A model generated the notes under the pieces. The model was not told the origin of the DNA. It saw only the letters and a program-made list of their open reading frames with translations, and made no database searches. From contig OX123200.2 of NCBI GenBank assembly GCA_944739405.2, positions 5,720,761-5,784,760 of the forward strand: a stretch of DNA of 64,000 bases, in the 5' to 3' direction. Position 1 is the first letter of the stretch; the number at the start of each line of letters is the position of its first letter. A program made the position numbers and the translations under genes. Source of the DNA: Euclidia mi (taxonomy: Eukaryota; Arthropoda; Insecta; Lepidoptera; Erebidae). This document shows, one piece after another, positions 34,037 to 43,640 of this stretch.

Positions 34037-35061
34037 TGGAGAAATATTTACGTTGTAGATGTAAAATTTGGTCCACTTGTCTATATTTGTTTGGTAATTT
34101 TTTTTATGAATAAGTACCATAATAATTATGATAGATAGCTATGAGACAATGTACATCTAACATTTTTACATACAAAATACGTACACGTCATCTCAATGCC
34201 ACAAATTAAATTAAAAACACCTCAAACAATAATCGACTCATAACATTTTAAATTCAGCGGAGCCCTTCCCATTAGTGGCTCTTACTTAAAACATACAAAA
34301 CAAACAACTGTACAATCCATTTAGCTTTTTGAATACATCACGTGAGACAGAGAAAACACGACTCTACTCCACAAATTAGAAAACGAAATTAACTACAAAC
34401 ATACTCGCAAAAAATACACCCAAGACAACCCCTATTTCTAAAGTCATAAAGATGAGAATGGTTTAGACGAACGGTAGCATAAGTTTGTCATATCACCTCG
34501 TGCATTAGAATGATTGGTCGAAGCTCCCATAGCAATGTTATTAAAAATACATTAGTTGGTGTTAAATTAATTACTTTATAAGAAAACCATGGTCTGTTTG
34601 TTGTAGTACAATTGGAGTGGGTTTGTTACAATTGTAATTGGAGATTCTATGGTACTTTGTGTATCAAAATAATGTGAAGTAGTTTATGAGAGCGTGGAAT
34701 GAGAATTTACTGCTAATACAGTCAGTTACAGAAATCCATAAACATTTATGTGATTTAGGATTATATCGTCCCAACTAATTATTATTGTCAATCTTGTAGG
34801 ATTTTTAGACAAATAAAACTCACCTACATTATCTGGACCGTTGGACATGTATAAAATTCTTGCGTTATTGATTGACAGACCACGCACAGCCAAAACTACT
34901 GAGCGCAAGACGTATTTTTCACCGTAACCATAGTACTTATTTTACTATGCCGTAACGGTGTACTAAGAACGAATTTTGCGGAATTAAACTAAAATGTGCG
35001 AGCGTACCTGCATCTTCCTCTGGCGATTATATCTGACATCGAAACTGTATTTTGAACGAAA
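34037..35061. other. Unassigned AT-rich stretch
   Basis: No repeat or gene recognised. Confidence 0.5.
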
Positions 35062-35278
35062 TCTAGTCTAATACTAATATATAAAGCTGAAGAGTTTGTT
35101 TGTTTGTTTGGTTGAACGCGCTAATATCATGAACTACCGGTCCGATTTGAAAAATTCTTTCAGTGTTAGATAGGTCATTTATCAAGGCAGGCTATAGGCT
35201 ATATAACATCACGCTATGAGCCATGGGAGCGGAGCAGTAGCCTTAAATAACGCGGATGTAACCGCGGGCATCATCTAG
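35062..35278 (+). mobile_element. Short Helitron (plus orientation)
   Basis: Starts A|TCtagtctaatactaatat, contains aagctgaagagtttgtttg, gcgctaatatcatgaactac, ggtccgatttgaaaaattc and ends cgcggatgtaaccgcg (hairpin) ...catcatctag|T. The clearest plus-strand example of the 9382/55126/58078 family. Confidence 0.87.
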
Positions 35279-36096
35279 TGAGATTATATTTTGAATTGAC
35301 TCACAATAAAATTAGTATTCTAACTTGGCACTATCGTCTAAATAGTTCGTCGTTGACACAAATTTTGACACATTGTTCAATTTACGATCTTGTCACGATA
35401 TCATTCAAATATCAATTAATTTCGGAGAATACCATTTATGTCATAAGTATGACACTGACATTAGATCGAAACTGTATTTTGAACAATTATAATTTCGGGA
35501 ATTCGGCCTCTGTTCTGATGAGCTATTTCACTGCATATTTTCAGTATTTTTTTTGTGAGTAGGGGCAACAAACTTACTTCCTCACAAACTGTTTTTTTCA
35601 TTAATAACGCGTTTATTGTATGACGTATAGCAACCATGGTGGCCCGTACTAATTTCCTGTACATAATTGGAAGTTATTAAATTCTTCAATACCTTCCTCT
35701 GATCGGTGCCATTGTTCTATAATACTTGTTTTATTTCAACAGATTTCAATTTAATTACTTACTTTGTTGACGGGTTACATACATTATTATTTTATTAATC
35801 ATGCTTTCATTATCTCTTCGGATGAAATGAAAAGAATTTAATTTGTTCCGTGATGTTTTTAATATTTGTTCGAGTACGAAATTAATTTGCCATTAATATA
35901 GCTATGAAATTGAAATATTGAATATGAAATTGTTTTTCCAGTAATGGTTATTGTTCATTTAATTTTACCGAGGTTTGGTTTTAAAAGTGCAATGATGCGT
36001 ATCTATAATACCTACTTATTATAAAATGAAGTCCCCCTTTCCTCCAGTATGTCCGTAGACAGCGATAATAAATTTAAAAACTTTATATTCTACCAC

Positions 36097-36640
36097 TGTT
36101 CAGAGCTTGCCTAGACAGACTGGGAATTGTTTGCAGACGGCAGTGGAAGCTAGGCAAGATGTGACATATGGCCGAGTTTCTCGGCGCTGACAATCAAATA
36201 ACAATATGTGCAATTACCTGGAGATATCTTCATGGAGTCCTGGAGGCACGCTAGCTAGAAAACCTACTCCAAATTTGCCAATATAGGATGGTATATCTAA
36301 GTACTTTACCAGACTTCAATGCGGCGTCTTCAAGGCACGATGCACGAGGTGCGGATTTACACAATTTTGATTTACAAATGTCAATATTCGATACAATATC
36401 AGAATTTATCAACACTGTGGACTGATCGGCGGACCGGACAAATCAAAAGCGGCAGCTTTACAAGGGTTTTACAAATTTACAACAAATTCACACGGGAATC
36501 AAAATGGTGTGTTCTCTAAACGACTTTTCCGGAAGCAATGACTTGTCATCTTACAATGTGACAAAATCAAATAGACAACGAATGATACCAAACTAATAAT
36601 CACGATTAATAATAATTAATACTTAAATCTATTTCAAACA
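36097..36640. mobile_element. Solo LTR, 544 bp
   Basis: Begins tgttcagagc and ends tttcaaaca, so TGTT...AACA ends, with a 5-bp target duplication accac at 36092-36096 and 36641-36645. The other G copy reads tattctaccacattcacac with a single accac, giving a clean empty site. Size, TG...CA ends and 5-bp duplication fit a BEL/Pao or Gypsy LTR after LTR-LTR recombination. There is no internal coding region. Confidence 0.88.
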
Positions 36641-36724
36641 ACCACATTCACACAACACCATCTAGTCCCAAACTAAGCAGAAGCTTGTACTATGGGTACT
36701 AGACAATGGATAGACATACATTTA

Positions 36725-36883
36725 GGCCGACCTCACATTGGGCGTCAGCGTTCCTCGAGCGTAGGCCCAGCGTCCGCTCGGTGTACACTCTGTAGTGCAA
36801 AGTGAAGTCCGGGCGTAGGCTGAACGGACGCCGAACGTACGCTCGAGGAACGCTCATGAGTCATGACCGATGTGAGGGAGGCC
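36725..36883. mobile_element. TWA-target MITE, family 2
   Basis: Inverted ends ggccgacctcacattgg ... ccgatgtgagggaggcc, with long subterminal inversion (gcgttcctcgagcgta / tacgctcgaggaacgc). Flanked by tta (36722-36724) and ata (36884-36886); the empty site in 38337-38541 reads catacatatatac. About 159 bp, CpG-rich. Confidence 0.85.
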
Positions 36884-37084
36884 ATATACTTATTTTTTTG
36901 GAAATACATACATATTATACATTGAAACATCCAGACCAAGACAAACATCCATGTTCATGCACACAATTGTTTGACTTGAGCGGGAATCGAACCCGCGACC
37001 TTCGGCGTAGCAGTCGCTTACACTCCCGCGGCGCCAACCGGTCGTCTCAATTTAAAAACTACCGAATGTAGTTTTGTAAAGTTT

Positions 37085-37160
37085 TCAGCAATAGATATTG
37101 TGATTCCTGAGGAAGGTTACGTCTTCAATTCACACGGGCGTACCCGCTGGCGAAGTCCAG
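37085..37160 (+). mobile_element. Old Helitron 3' fragment (shared by both duplicate copies)
   Basis: atagatattgtgattcctga, ggaaggttacgtcttcaatt, gggcgtacccgctggcgaag, followed by gtccagag in place of an intact CTAG. The paralog is at 46145-46222, so it predates the duplication. Confidence 0.6.
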
Positions 37161-37172
37161 AGTCTTATAATA

Positions 37173-37340
37173 TCACTACATAGTATACAACAAAGTCTGT
37201 CTTCTGTTTGTCCCTATGTATGTCCTTAAATTTTTAAAACTACGCTACGGATCTTGATGCGTTTTTTTTTAAGATACAATGATTCAAGAGGAAGGTTTAT
37301 ATGTATAATTGACGCGGGCGAAGCCGCTGGCGACGTCTAG
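37173..37340 (+). mobile_element. 168-bp Helitron, copy-1 specific
   Basis: 5' A|TCactacatagtatacaac, caaagtctgtcttctg, ctacgctacggatcttgatg, 3' gcgggcgaagccgctggcg and acgtctag|T. Copy 2 lacks it (around 46228), which supports the precise A|T insertion. Relative of 7175-7370. Confidence 0.88.
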
Positions 37341-37486
37341 TATACTTTATAATATAAGTTCGTTCTACGGTTGACATGAAACGTCCCTGAATAATATTTG
37401 CTTTTTGGAAATTTCTCTACATTATTAATATGTTGGAAGGTCTGAACGGATCATGTGAAGATTCGAAATGTAGCAAAATAAAAAAA

Positions 37487-37735
37487 TATTATCATCATCA
37501 TCAGTCTTTAACAGTCCACTGCTGGACTAGGCCTGTCCTTTGAAAGGAGGAATTGGCCTACTATACCACGCTAGCCAAACGGGTTGGTAAAGGGTTTATA
37601 TCAAGTTTTCCTTCTCTTGCAGTGGTGTTCTCTGCATAATATGCTCCCTCTGTCGGCTCTTACGACACCCATGGGATGACACGGGGTGGTGACATTCCGT
37701 GTTCTTAATCCGCCACCACACGGACAAAAACAAAG
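37487..37735 (-). mobile_element. SINE family E
   Basis: Plus: tatcatcatcatcagtc tail, cagtccactgctggactagg, gctagccaaacgggttgg, cttacgacacccatgggatg, ggggtggtgacattccgtg, ccgccaccacacggac. Absent from copy 2. The head portion recurs fused to SINE A at 48095-48231. Confidence 0.82.
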
Positions 37736-37744
37736 ATTAGCTAA

Positions 37745-37773
37745 AATGAAATGAGGTTGTACCTCATTTCATT
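37745..37773. other. Perfect 13-bp hairpin
   Basis: aatgaaatgaggt (37745-37757), loop tgt, acctcatttcatt (37761-37773). The paralog near 46406-46434 keeps it with one mismatch. Confidence 0.8.
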
Positions 37774-38336
37774 AGCCAATCAACCATATCCAACTTAAAC
37801 TCTCATAATAAATTATAAACACATCTCGATGGGTATCAAAGCGGCATGTTGGGTATTCACCAAGAAACCGTTGAACTTAGTGCACGCATATTATTTCTAG
37901 TCATTCTGTTTTTAGGTATATCTGGTATTTGATGAATTACTTAACGCAATTTACGTACTGAATCTGTATGTTCATCCTCAGTAATTAGGTATTAACAGCA
38001 GATAGACTTGTAGATAACGTCTACTAAGTAAACACTAGACATGTTAAGCCTTTTAAGTTTTGTCTTAGTCATCACGATTTAACATTTTATCTGCAATATC
38101 TCATTACAATGCTAAATTTAACAACAGGCAGAGAAATATAACACTAAAATATACACACGCACACACACACAAACAAGCGGGCACTGATGTGCACTCACAG
38201 ATTATTTGTTTTGAACTGGTCCCATCATCATAATTATTCATCATTTCTTCTACTGGATCACTCTGTAGCTAAATTTGGGAAGAGTAACCAAAGATACCGA
38301 GTTAACTCGTAAAGCCCACGTAAAGCAAAGCTGTCT

Positions 38337-38541
38337 AGATAATAATAATAATATTCTACCACATTCACACAACACCATCTAGTCCCAAACTAAGCAGAAG
38401 CTTGTACTATGGGTACTAAATAATGGATAAACATACATATATACTTTTTTTTTTTTGTAAATACATACATATTATACATAGAAACACCCAGACCAAGACA
38501 AACATCCATGTTCATGCACACAAATGTTTGACTTGAGCGGG
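38337..38541 (-). mobile_element. SINE family G, 5'-truncated
   Basis: A 205-bp insertion flanked by a perfect 14-bp duplication aagcaaagctgtct at 38323-38336 and 38542-38555; copy 2 has the empty site (near 47127). Truncated inside the tRNA-like head (stops at cttgagcggg). It serves as the empty-site reference for the LTR and MITE in 36083-37048. Confidence 0.93.
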
Positions 38542-38623
38542 AAGCAAAGCTGTCTATATAGATAATATTATATTAGATGATCCACAATGTCAATGACCCA
38601 AAAAAAGAAACTTTAAAAGGTAG

Positions 38624-38838
38624 TAGAGCCTTCCTTCCTTCCTTTCAGCATGAATGGGCCGGCTTAGCCGGGGAAGTACTACCCTCTCACAGAAGATCGA
38701 CGTAAAGTAACAGTACCCCAAGGGGCGGCAACGCACTTGTGACTCCTGAGTCCTGTGGTGTTGCTCGTGTCCATGGGCGGCGGTAATTGCTTACCATCAG
38801 GCGATCCTTCTGCTCGTTTATCGCCTATTGCCATAAAA
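38624..38838 (+). mobile_element. SINE-like repeat D (copy 1)
   Basis: gtagagcc, a ttccttcctt replacement of the usual tgctgatt, then cagcatgaatgggccggc, ggcggcaacgcacttgtgac, ggcggtaattgcttaccat, tail cataaaaaaaac. Internally deleted relative to 6105-6417. Paralog at 47212. Confidence 0.88.
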
Positions 38839-38883
38839 AAAACTTTGGAGAATAGATACATACATAGGTCTATATAGTAAGTA

Positions 38884-39609
38884 TCCCTACTAATATTATA
38901 AATTCGAAAGTGTGTATGTATGTATGTATGTTTGTATGTATGTATGTATGTATGTATGTATGTATGTATGTTCTGTTTTCACGCTAAAACGGCTGCACTG
39001 ATTTTGTTGAAATTTTAATATAGAGATATATTGGACCATGGAGACGGACATAGGCTACCATAAGTTGCAAAAATTAAACTGGGTGGGATTGTAGGGTGGG
39101 TAGAAATTTGTACGGCACAAATTTACCTCTTGGAAAGAAGAACGCATGCGCTAATAATTGAGTGCTGCGCATGTGCTAACACATATCTGTCAGTACTGTC
39201 ACGTCATACATAATGTCATAATATTGTGCACGTTGATTTATATTGTTCGCATATGTAAACTAATAATTATACAATATAATAAGCTTTAACGGCTGAAACG
39301 ATTTCCCCTACTAATATTAAAAATGCAAAAATGTTTATAGAGATATATATGGAACATGTATTAGAACATGGCTTTGACAATTTGACTGTAAGCAAGGTGA
39401 TGTTATTCCTCCTATTTATTACCTTTCGAGTGCTTTCGGTAGATAACGCTAGATAATGACATGGATACTGACCGAGTTAGTTTGTACCCTACCCTATAGA
39501 GTTTCTGAAGTCTTTAAAATAATCAGAAGTGTATTCACACAACTTGAGACTGAAAGTAGATTTGTGTTACCCCGAATTTAACGCGCGCGAAGCGGCGGGC
39601 AAAAGCTAG
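38884..39609 (+). mobile_element. 726-bp Helitron with (TATG)n, copy-1 specific
   Basis: A|TCcctactaatattataaat at 38884, a (gtat)n microsatellite at about 38911-38970, aacggctgcactgattttg, and the 3' end gcgcgcgaagcggcgggca, aaagctag|T at 39609-39610. Copy 2 reads aagta|taccctatatat at the empty site (about 47455-47460), an exact A|T insertion without target duplication. This is the Lep1-type microsatellite-associated Helitron layout. No Rep/helicase. Confidence 0.95.
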
Positions 39610-40704
39610 TACCCTATATATCCACCTACAGCAACCCAAAGAGACTTCCATAGGGAGTCTACTAGAGAACTCAGAAGAGAACCAGGAAGAATTTTTTTTC
39701 AATCTCCTCCCATACACTAAACTTCCAACTCAATTCATTGCTAATTTTAAGGAAGTTTAACCCCAGGTCTTCACGTATGCCAGAATTCGGCGTCTTCCAT
39801 GGTCATTACTGCCAAACCTGGTTATAGAAGTGATACGGTTGTAAGAATGTGGCTGGGTCAGTTAAAATGAGGCAATCGTTGTAAAATGAACTCCCATTCC
39901 CAAGAAGTAGTGTGATTCTAGAGTTCTAGAGTTCTAGGTGTATAGTTCACGCGGGTAGGGTCGCGAGCAAAGTGTAGTCGTATAATTATATTAATAAATA
40001 GTTACACATTCTGTCTCATCTCTCAATTATGTATCTGTTGCAATGAACCACAGGTTAAATAACAGCTTACTGTAAAGCGGACCGAGTTATTTATAATCTG
40101 CTGCGCCGTGCATGGTGTTTATAATCTTGTTAGCGCAAAGAAGTCAATAACTGTCGAGTACTTGATCCCAAGTCACTACGTATCCATTTAAGTAATTAGT
40201 ATTTGACTGACATCTAAGTATAGTGGCTAATGATGTGTGGTGTTCGATTCCCATGCAAAAGTATTTCTTGTGTGATGCATACGATGATTTTGATATAACA
40301 TTGTTCGATCACTGACTGACTGACTGACTAAGAACGCACAGCTGGTACACAAGAATTTGACGTGTAAGTCCCTTGGAAAAAGTAAATTACAGTAAATTGC
40401 CCTGAAATTCCTACAGGATGGGGCTATCGGGTTAAATAAAAAATAAATAATGTGCGGACGTAGCTGCAGCTATTCTCTAGAAGTTTACAATGTTGTAGGT
40501 ATTAGACACATATCAGACTGCGTTTTCAACGTGTGCTTAAAATAGTCACGTCAACTGTTTTAATTCATAATTATACCGCGAAGTGGCAACGATATTCTTG
40601 TCGCTTTCTTAGGATACCAAGAGTAAGATATGTCGCAGATGTGGCATTGGAATATGCAGATTCATGTTTATTATATACACATATGAACAATTCGAGGAAT
40701 ACTA

Positions 40705-40870
40705 GAAACGATATCATCATCGTCAGTTGGATTCAGTCCACTGCTCGAAATAAGCCTCTCCAATATTATAGCACTCCACTAAGCTTGATTATCGACCCTT
40801 TGTGTCCAGCCACTACCAGCCACATGGCGAAAATCGACGCCCCATCTATCCGGAGAGTGCTCTACGCTAC
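40705..40870 (-). mobile_element. LINE/SINE 3' repeat fragment (copy 1)
   Basis: gatatcatcatcgtcagttg, attcagtccactgctcgaaa, cacatggcgaaaatcgacg: the familiar lepidopteran atcatcatc...gtccactgctgga tail, degraded. It lies inside the 145-codon frame at 40533-40970 and shows that frame is not a gene. Paralog 48961-49126. Confidence 0.6.
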
Positions 40871-41637
40871 GTTTACCGAGAAACAATATGTATATCGGAC
40901 TAAAAGAAGCCAAAAACGTTTGCCTGGGCAAAATGTAGCCAAATGGTTGAGTATTAGATGTAGAATTTAGAGATAGTGAATGCCAACATTAAATGTAACC
41001 AATGGTATTATAATAATTACATCCATCGTGTTGAGTCAGTTTTACATCAAGTCTGTGACTCTTATTCTCTTTTCTAAGTCGCTCGGGAAGGTTCTTCTAT
41101 TGCTCCTAACATTTTACAACCGGAAAGTAAAAATATATCTAAAATGGTAAAATATCAAACATAAAGTAACGAGTATTTTAAAACTGAAAGTTTGGATAAA
41201 ATTAAACTCAGCGCAAAATTACAACCAGGCAATTCACCATACGCCGCAAACGGCAATAAATAATTTGCCCGTAATTTTACTATCAACTTTAACCGTCCAG
41301 AAAGCTATAGAAACATAAATACCCTTACATAACCATAAAATATAATACTAATCAAATGATAGGTAAAATAGTCGCGTGCTCAAAGGTGTGACCAGTCTGC
41401 ACGTTATTCCCTTGACTACTACTAATTGTTCTTTGATTAATGGGGACGGATATTCCAGTTTTTAATTATAACGGACACGAGACAACCCGGGAACACCGAC
41501 TTATGTAAATACGTCTTTATTTTCGTCATAAAGTAGAGCGTTTTGAAACGATTTTATTTTTGTTAATGAATGTAATATGAACCTATCTAAACTTTGTGAG
41601 TAATTTTAGTTTTGTATACCTGTTCAAAAAAAAAGAA

Positions 41638-41936
41638 GGCAGCGATAGCCTAGTAGAGACACCGATAGACTGCGACGCAGACGGTACGGGTTCGAATCCA
41701 CGGCACGCACCAATGACTTTTCGAAGTTAAGTGCTTATTAAATTGTTAATTATTGCTTGCTAAACGGTGAAGGAGAACGTCGTGAGGAAACCTGCATGTC
41801 TGAGAGTTCTCCATAATGTTGTGGTGGACTATGGCCTTACCCTTCTCATAGTGAGAAGAGGCCCGTGCCCAGCAGTGGGACAATATATATATATATACAG
41901 GGCTGATGATGATGATAATGATGATACCTGCTAAAA
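41638..41936 (+). mobile_element. SINE family B2, internally deleted (copy 1)
   Basis: Head ggcagcgatagcctagtaga ... ggttcgaatccacgg, then gaggaaacctgcatgtctga, and catagtgagaagaggcccgt with a gatgatgat tail. The ~40-bp cttgaaagacatgtg...ggccagc segment present at 53822-54124 is missing here and in the paralog at 49894, so the deletion predates the duplication. Confidence 0.9.
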
Positions 41937-42126
41937 TCTTTGGATGCAGGTGTTTTTATATTTTCCCGTTTTGGCCGATCCCGTGGGAATTTCGGGAAAT
42001 CCCTTTTAGTGCACCCCTACGGTCCCCAGGGAATACACTAGCCAAATTTCAGCTTCCTGCGCCCAATAGTTTCGGCTGTAGCGTATCTGTCAGTCAGTAA
42101 GTAATGCAAGGATTTTATATATAAAC
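41937..42126 (-). mobile_element. Helitron fragment at the duplication boundary
   Basis: gatgcaggtgtttttatatt, gatcccgtgggaatttcggg, cacccctacggtccccagg, ttcggctgtagcgtatctg. 4780-family. Copy 2 contains only its first ~25 bases (to 50215), so the homology ends inside this element. Confidence 0.7.
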
Positions 42127-42463
42127 TAATAATAATAATATCGAGAAGTTGTAATTCTTATAAGACACTGCAAACATTTTGAGGTGTGAAGCGGTTTGTG
42201 TACTTGACTGTACTTATGAGAACTGCTCTGATGAGTAGGTGCAACAAACATACATCCTCACAAACTTTTTTTTCAGTAATAACGCGATTATTGTATGACT
42301 AGCTGTCGCCCGTGGCTCCGCCGGTTATCACCGCCGGATAAAAACTATCCTAACTATCATCGGGTCTGTAATTGATCGAAGAATTATAAATATTAATCTC
42401 TCAACCAAAAATATCATCATACTGGGCAACTACTGCTAAGCCGGCAAGTCTATATACAGGGTG

Positions 42464-42783
42464 TAAAAATTATTTTTAAATAAAAAAAAAAACCAACTTC
42501 AAAAAACACTAAGGAACTAAAAAACAAAAAATAATTGATTTTGGAGCAAACATTTTTGGAGTCGGAGCCAAGCAAAGTATTTCTAATCTGACTATAAAAC
42601 GTCCACACATTTTTATATAAATTTCGTTGTTGATAGAATGGGTAGTTTGTAATTTAGTAACTTTTTGCGTAAGGGCATGGCACCGAATTCAAAAATGTTT
42701 GCTCCAAAACCAATTATTTTTTGTTTTTTAGTTCCTTAGTGTTTTTTGAAGTTGGTTTTTTTTTTATTTAAAAATAATTTTTA
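42464..42783. repeat. Near-perfect ~94-bp inverted repeat
   Basis: Left arm 42464-42557 and right arm 42691-42783 are reverse complements with about one substitution and one indel (for example ccaacttcaaaaaacactaa against ttagtgttttttgaagttgg). The spacer is 133 bases. It can form a long hairpin in RNA or single-stranded DNA. Confidence 0.95.
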
Positions 42784-42949
42784 TTTTTAGCTTTTTAGTG
42801 GTATACAAATAAAAAATAGTAATAGGTGGTACATAGGATAGTGTAGGTGGTACATGATGGGCAGGCCTCAATTCTGAAATGTAGACCTGTACCTTTCTGG
42901 CAATTTCAAGTATTTTTTGTTTTCAACTAAATAGCCTAAACACGTTCGT

Positions 42950-43640
42950 TTCAGTTCCATCATCAGATCTCGGAAATCATCCAATACCAAAGACAAAACA
43001 AACGAGCCTAAACAGGATGATATTGCGTTATTGTATTACAAAGATCCCATGGCCACCTTCCTGCTCCATCATCAGAGTTTGGTAAACATTCAGCACTAAA
43101 GTCCATGTAAAGACGAATCCAAAGAGCCCAAACTCAATGGGATTGCGTCTTTGTATTACAAAGATGCCATGGCCACTTTCCTGCTCCATCTTCAGACCAT
43201 GGAAATCATCCAGCATCAAAGACTATGTAAAGACGACTCAAACGAGCCCAAACTCGATGGGATTGCGTAATTGTATTACAAATATCCCATGGCTACCTTC
43301 CTGCTCCATCATCAGAGTTTGGTGAACATTCAGCACTAAAGTCCATGTAAAGACGAATCAAACGAGCCCAAGCTCAATGGGATTGCGTCTTTGTATTACA
43401 AACATCCCATGGCAACCTTTATTGCTCCATCATCAGACCCTGCAAAACATCCAGTACCAAAGTCCATGTAAAGACGAATCAAACGACCTTAGCCTCGATG
43501 AGATTGGGTTATTGTATCACAAAAATCTCATGGTTACCTTCCAACTCTATCATCAGACCATGGAAATCATCTAGCATCAAAGTCCATGTAAAAGACGACT
43601 CAAACGAGCCCAAACTCGACGGCATTGGGTTGTTACGGTC
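42950..43640. repeat. 120-bp minisatellite, ~5.7 units
   Basis: Units start at about 42950, 43071, 43191, 43311, 43431 and 43551, each with tccatcatcaga, aa(c/t)at(c/t)cagca, aaagtccatgtaaagacga, acgagcccaaactc and ttgtattacaaa. Alternate units share gagtttggt or gaccatgg, indicating a 240-bp higher-order unit. The period is a multiple of 3, so short frames on both strands repeat with it and are not genes. Confidence 0.93.

Larger units (their letters stand above)
36083..37048 (-). mobile_element. SINE family G, carrying a solo LTR and a MITE
   Basis: A 966-bp insertion with a perfect 12-bp duplication aatttaaaaact at 36071-36082 and 37049-37060. Copy 2 of the segmental duplication has the empty site (near 45880-45890). 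The tRNA-like head on minus lies at 36975-37048 (T-arm-like gcgggttcgattcccgc). Removing the LTR (36097-36640 plus its 5-bp duplication) and the MITE leaves ~255 bp, matching the other G copy at 38337-38541. Confidence 0.9.
35508..41959 (+). repeat. Segmental duplication, copy 1
   Basis: Paralogous to 42222-50215 in the same orientation, with ~260 bp between them. Shared anchors include caaccatggtggcccgta (35632/45429), gcggcatgttgggtattc (37850/46521), repeat D (38624/47212), and the 40.0-41.96 kb block against 48.2-50.2 kb. Copy-specific insertions here are SINE G with a solo LTR and a MITE (36083-37048), Helitrons (37173-37340, 38884-39609), SINE E (37487-37735) and a second SINE G (38337-38541). 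Confidence 0.93.

Noticed and set aside
36960..37050. tRNA gene (clear B-box and T-arm-like hairpin)
   Set aside because: No closing acceptor stem or full cloverleaf; followed by a SINE body and bounded by a SINE target duplication. The same reasoning applies to all other tRNA-like heads (e.g. 22235, 26766, 45900, 53230).
40533..40970. A 145-codon frame, duplicated almost identically at 48789-49226
   Set aside because: The frame opens at GTG, its first ATG comes ~60 codons in, and it runs through a degraded LINE/SINE tail (40705-40870). Its apparent conservation reflects the recent duplication or conversion of the DNA, not selection on a protein.
42950..43640. Possible CRISPR-like array or repeat protein
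   Set aside because: Units are 120 bp, contiguous and diverged, with no short conserved repeat plus unique spacers and no cas genes. Frames recur only because 120 is a multiple of 3, and they lie in a Helitron.
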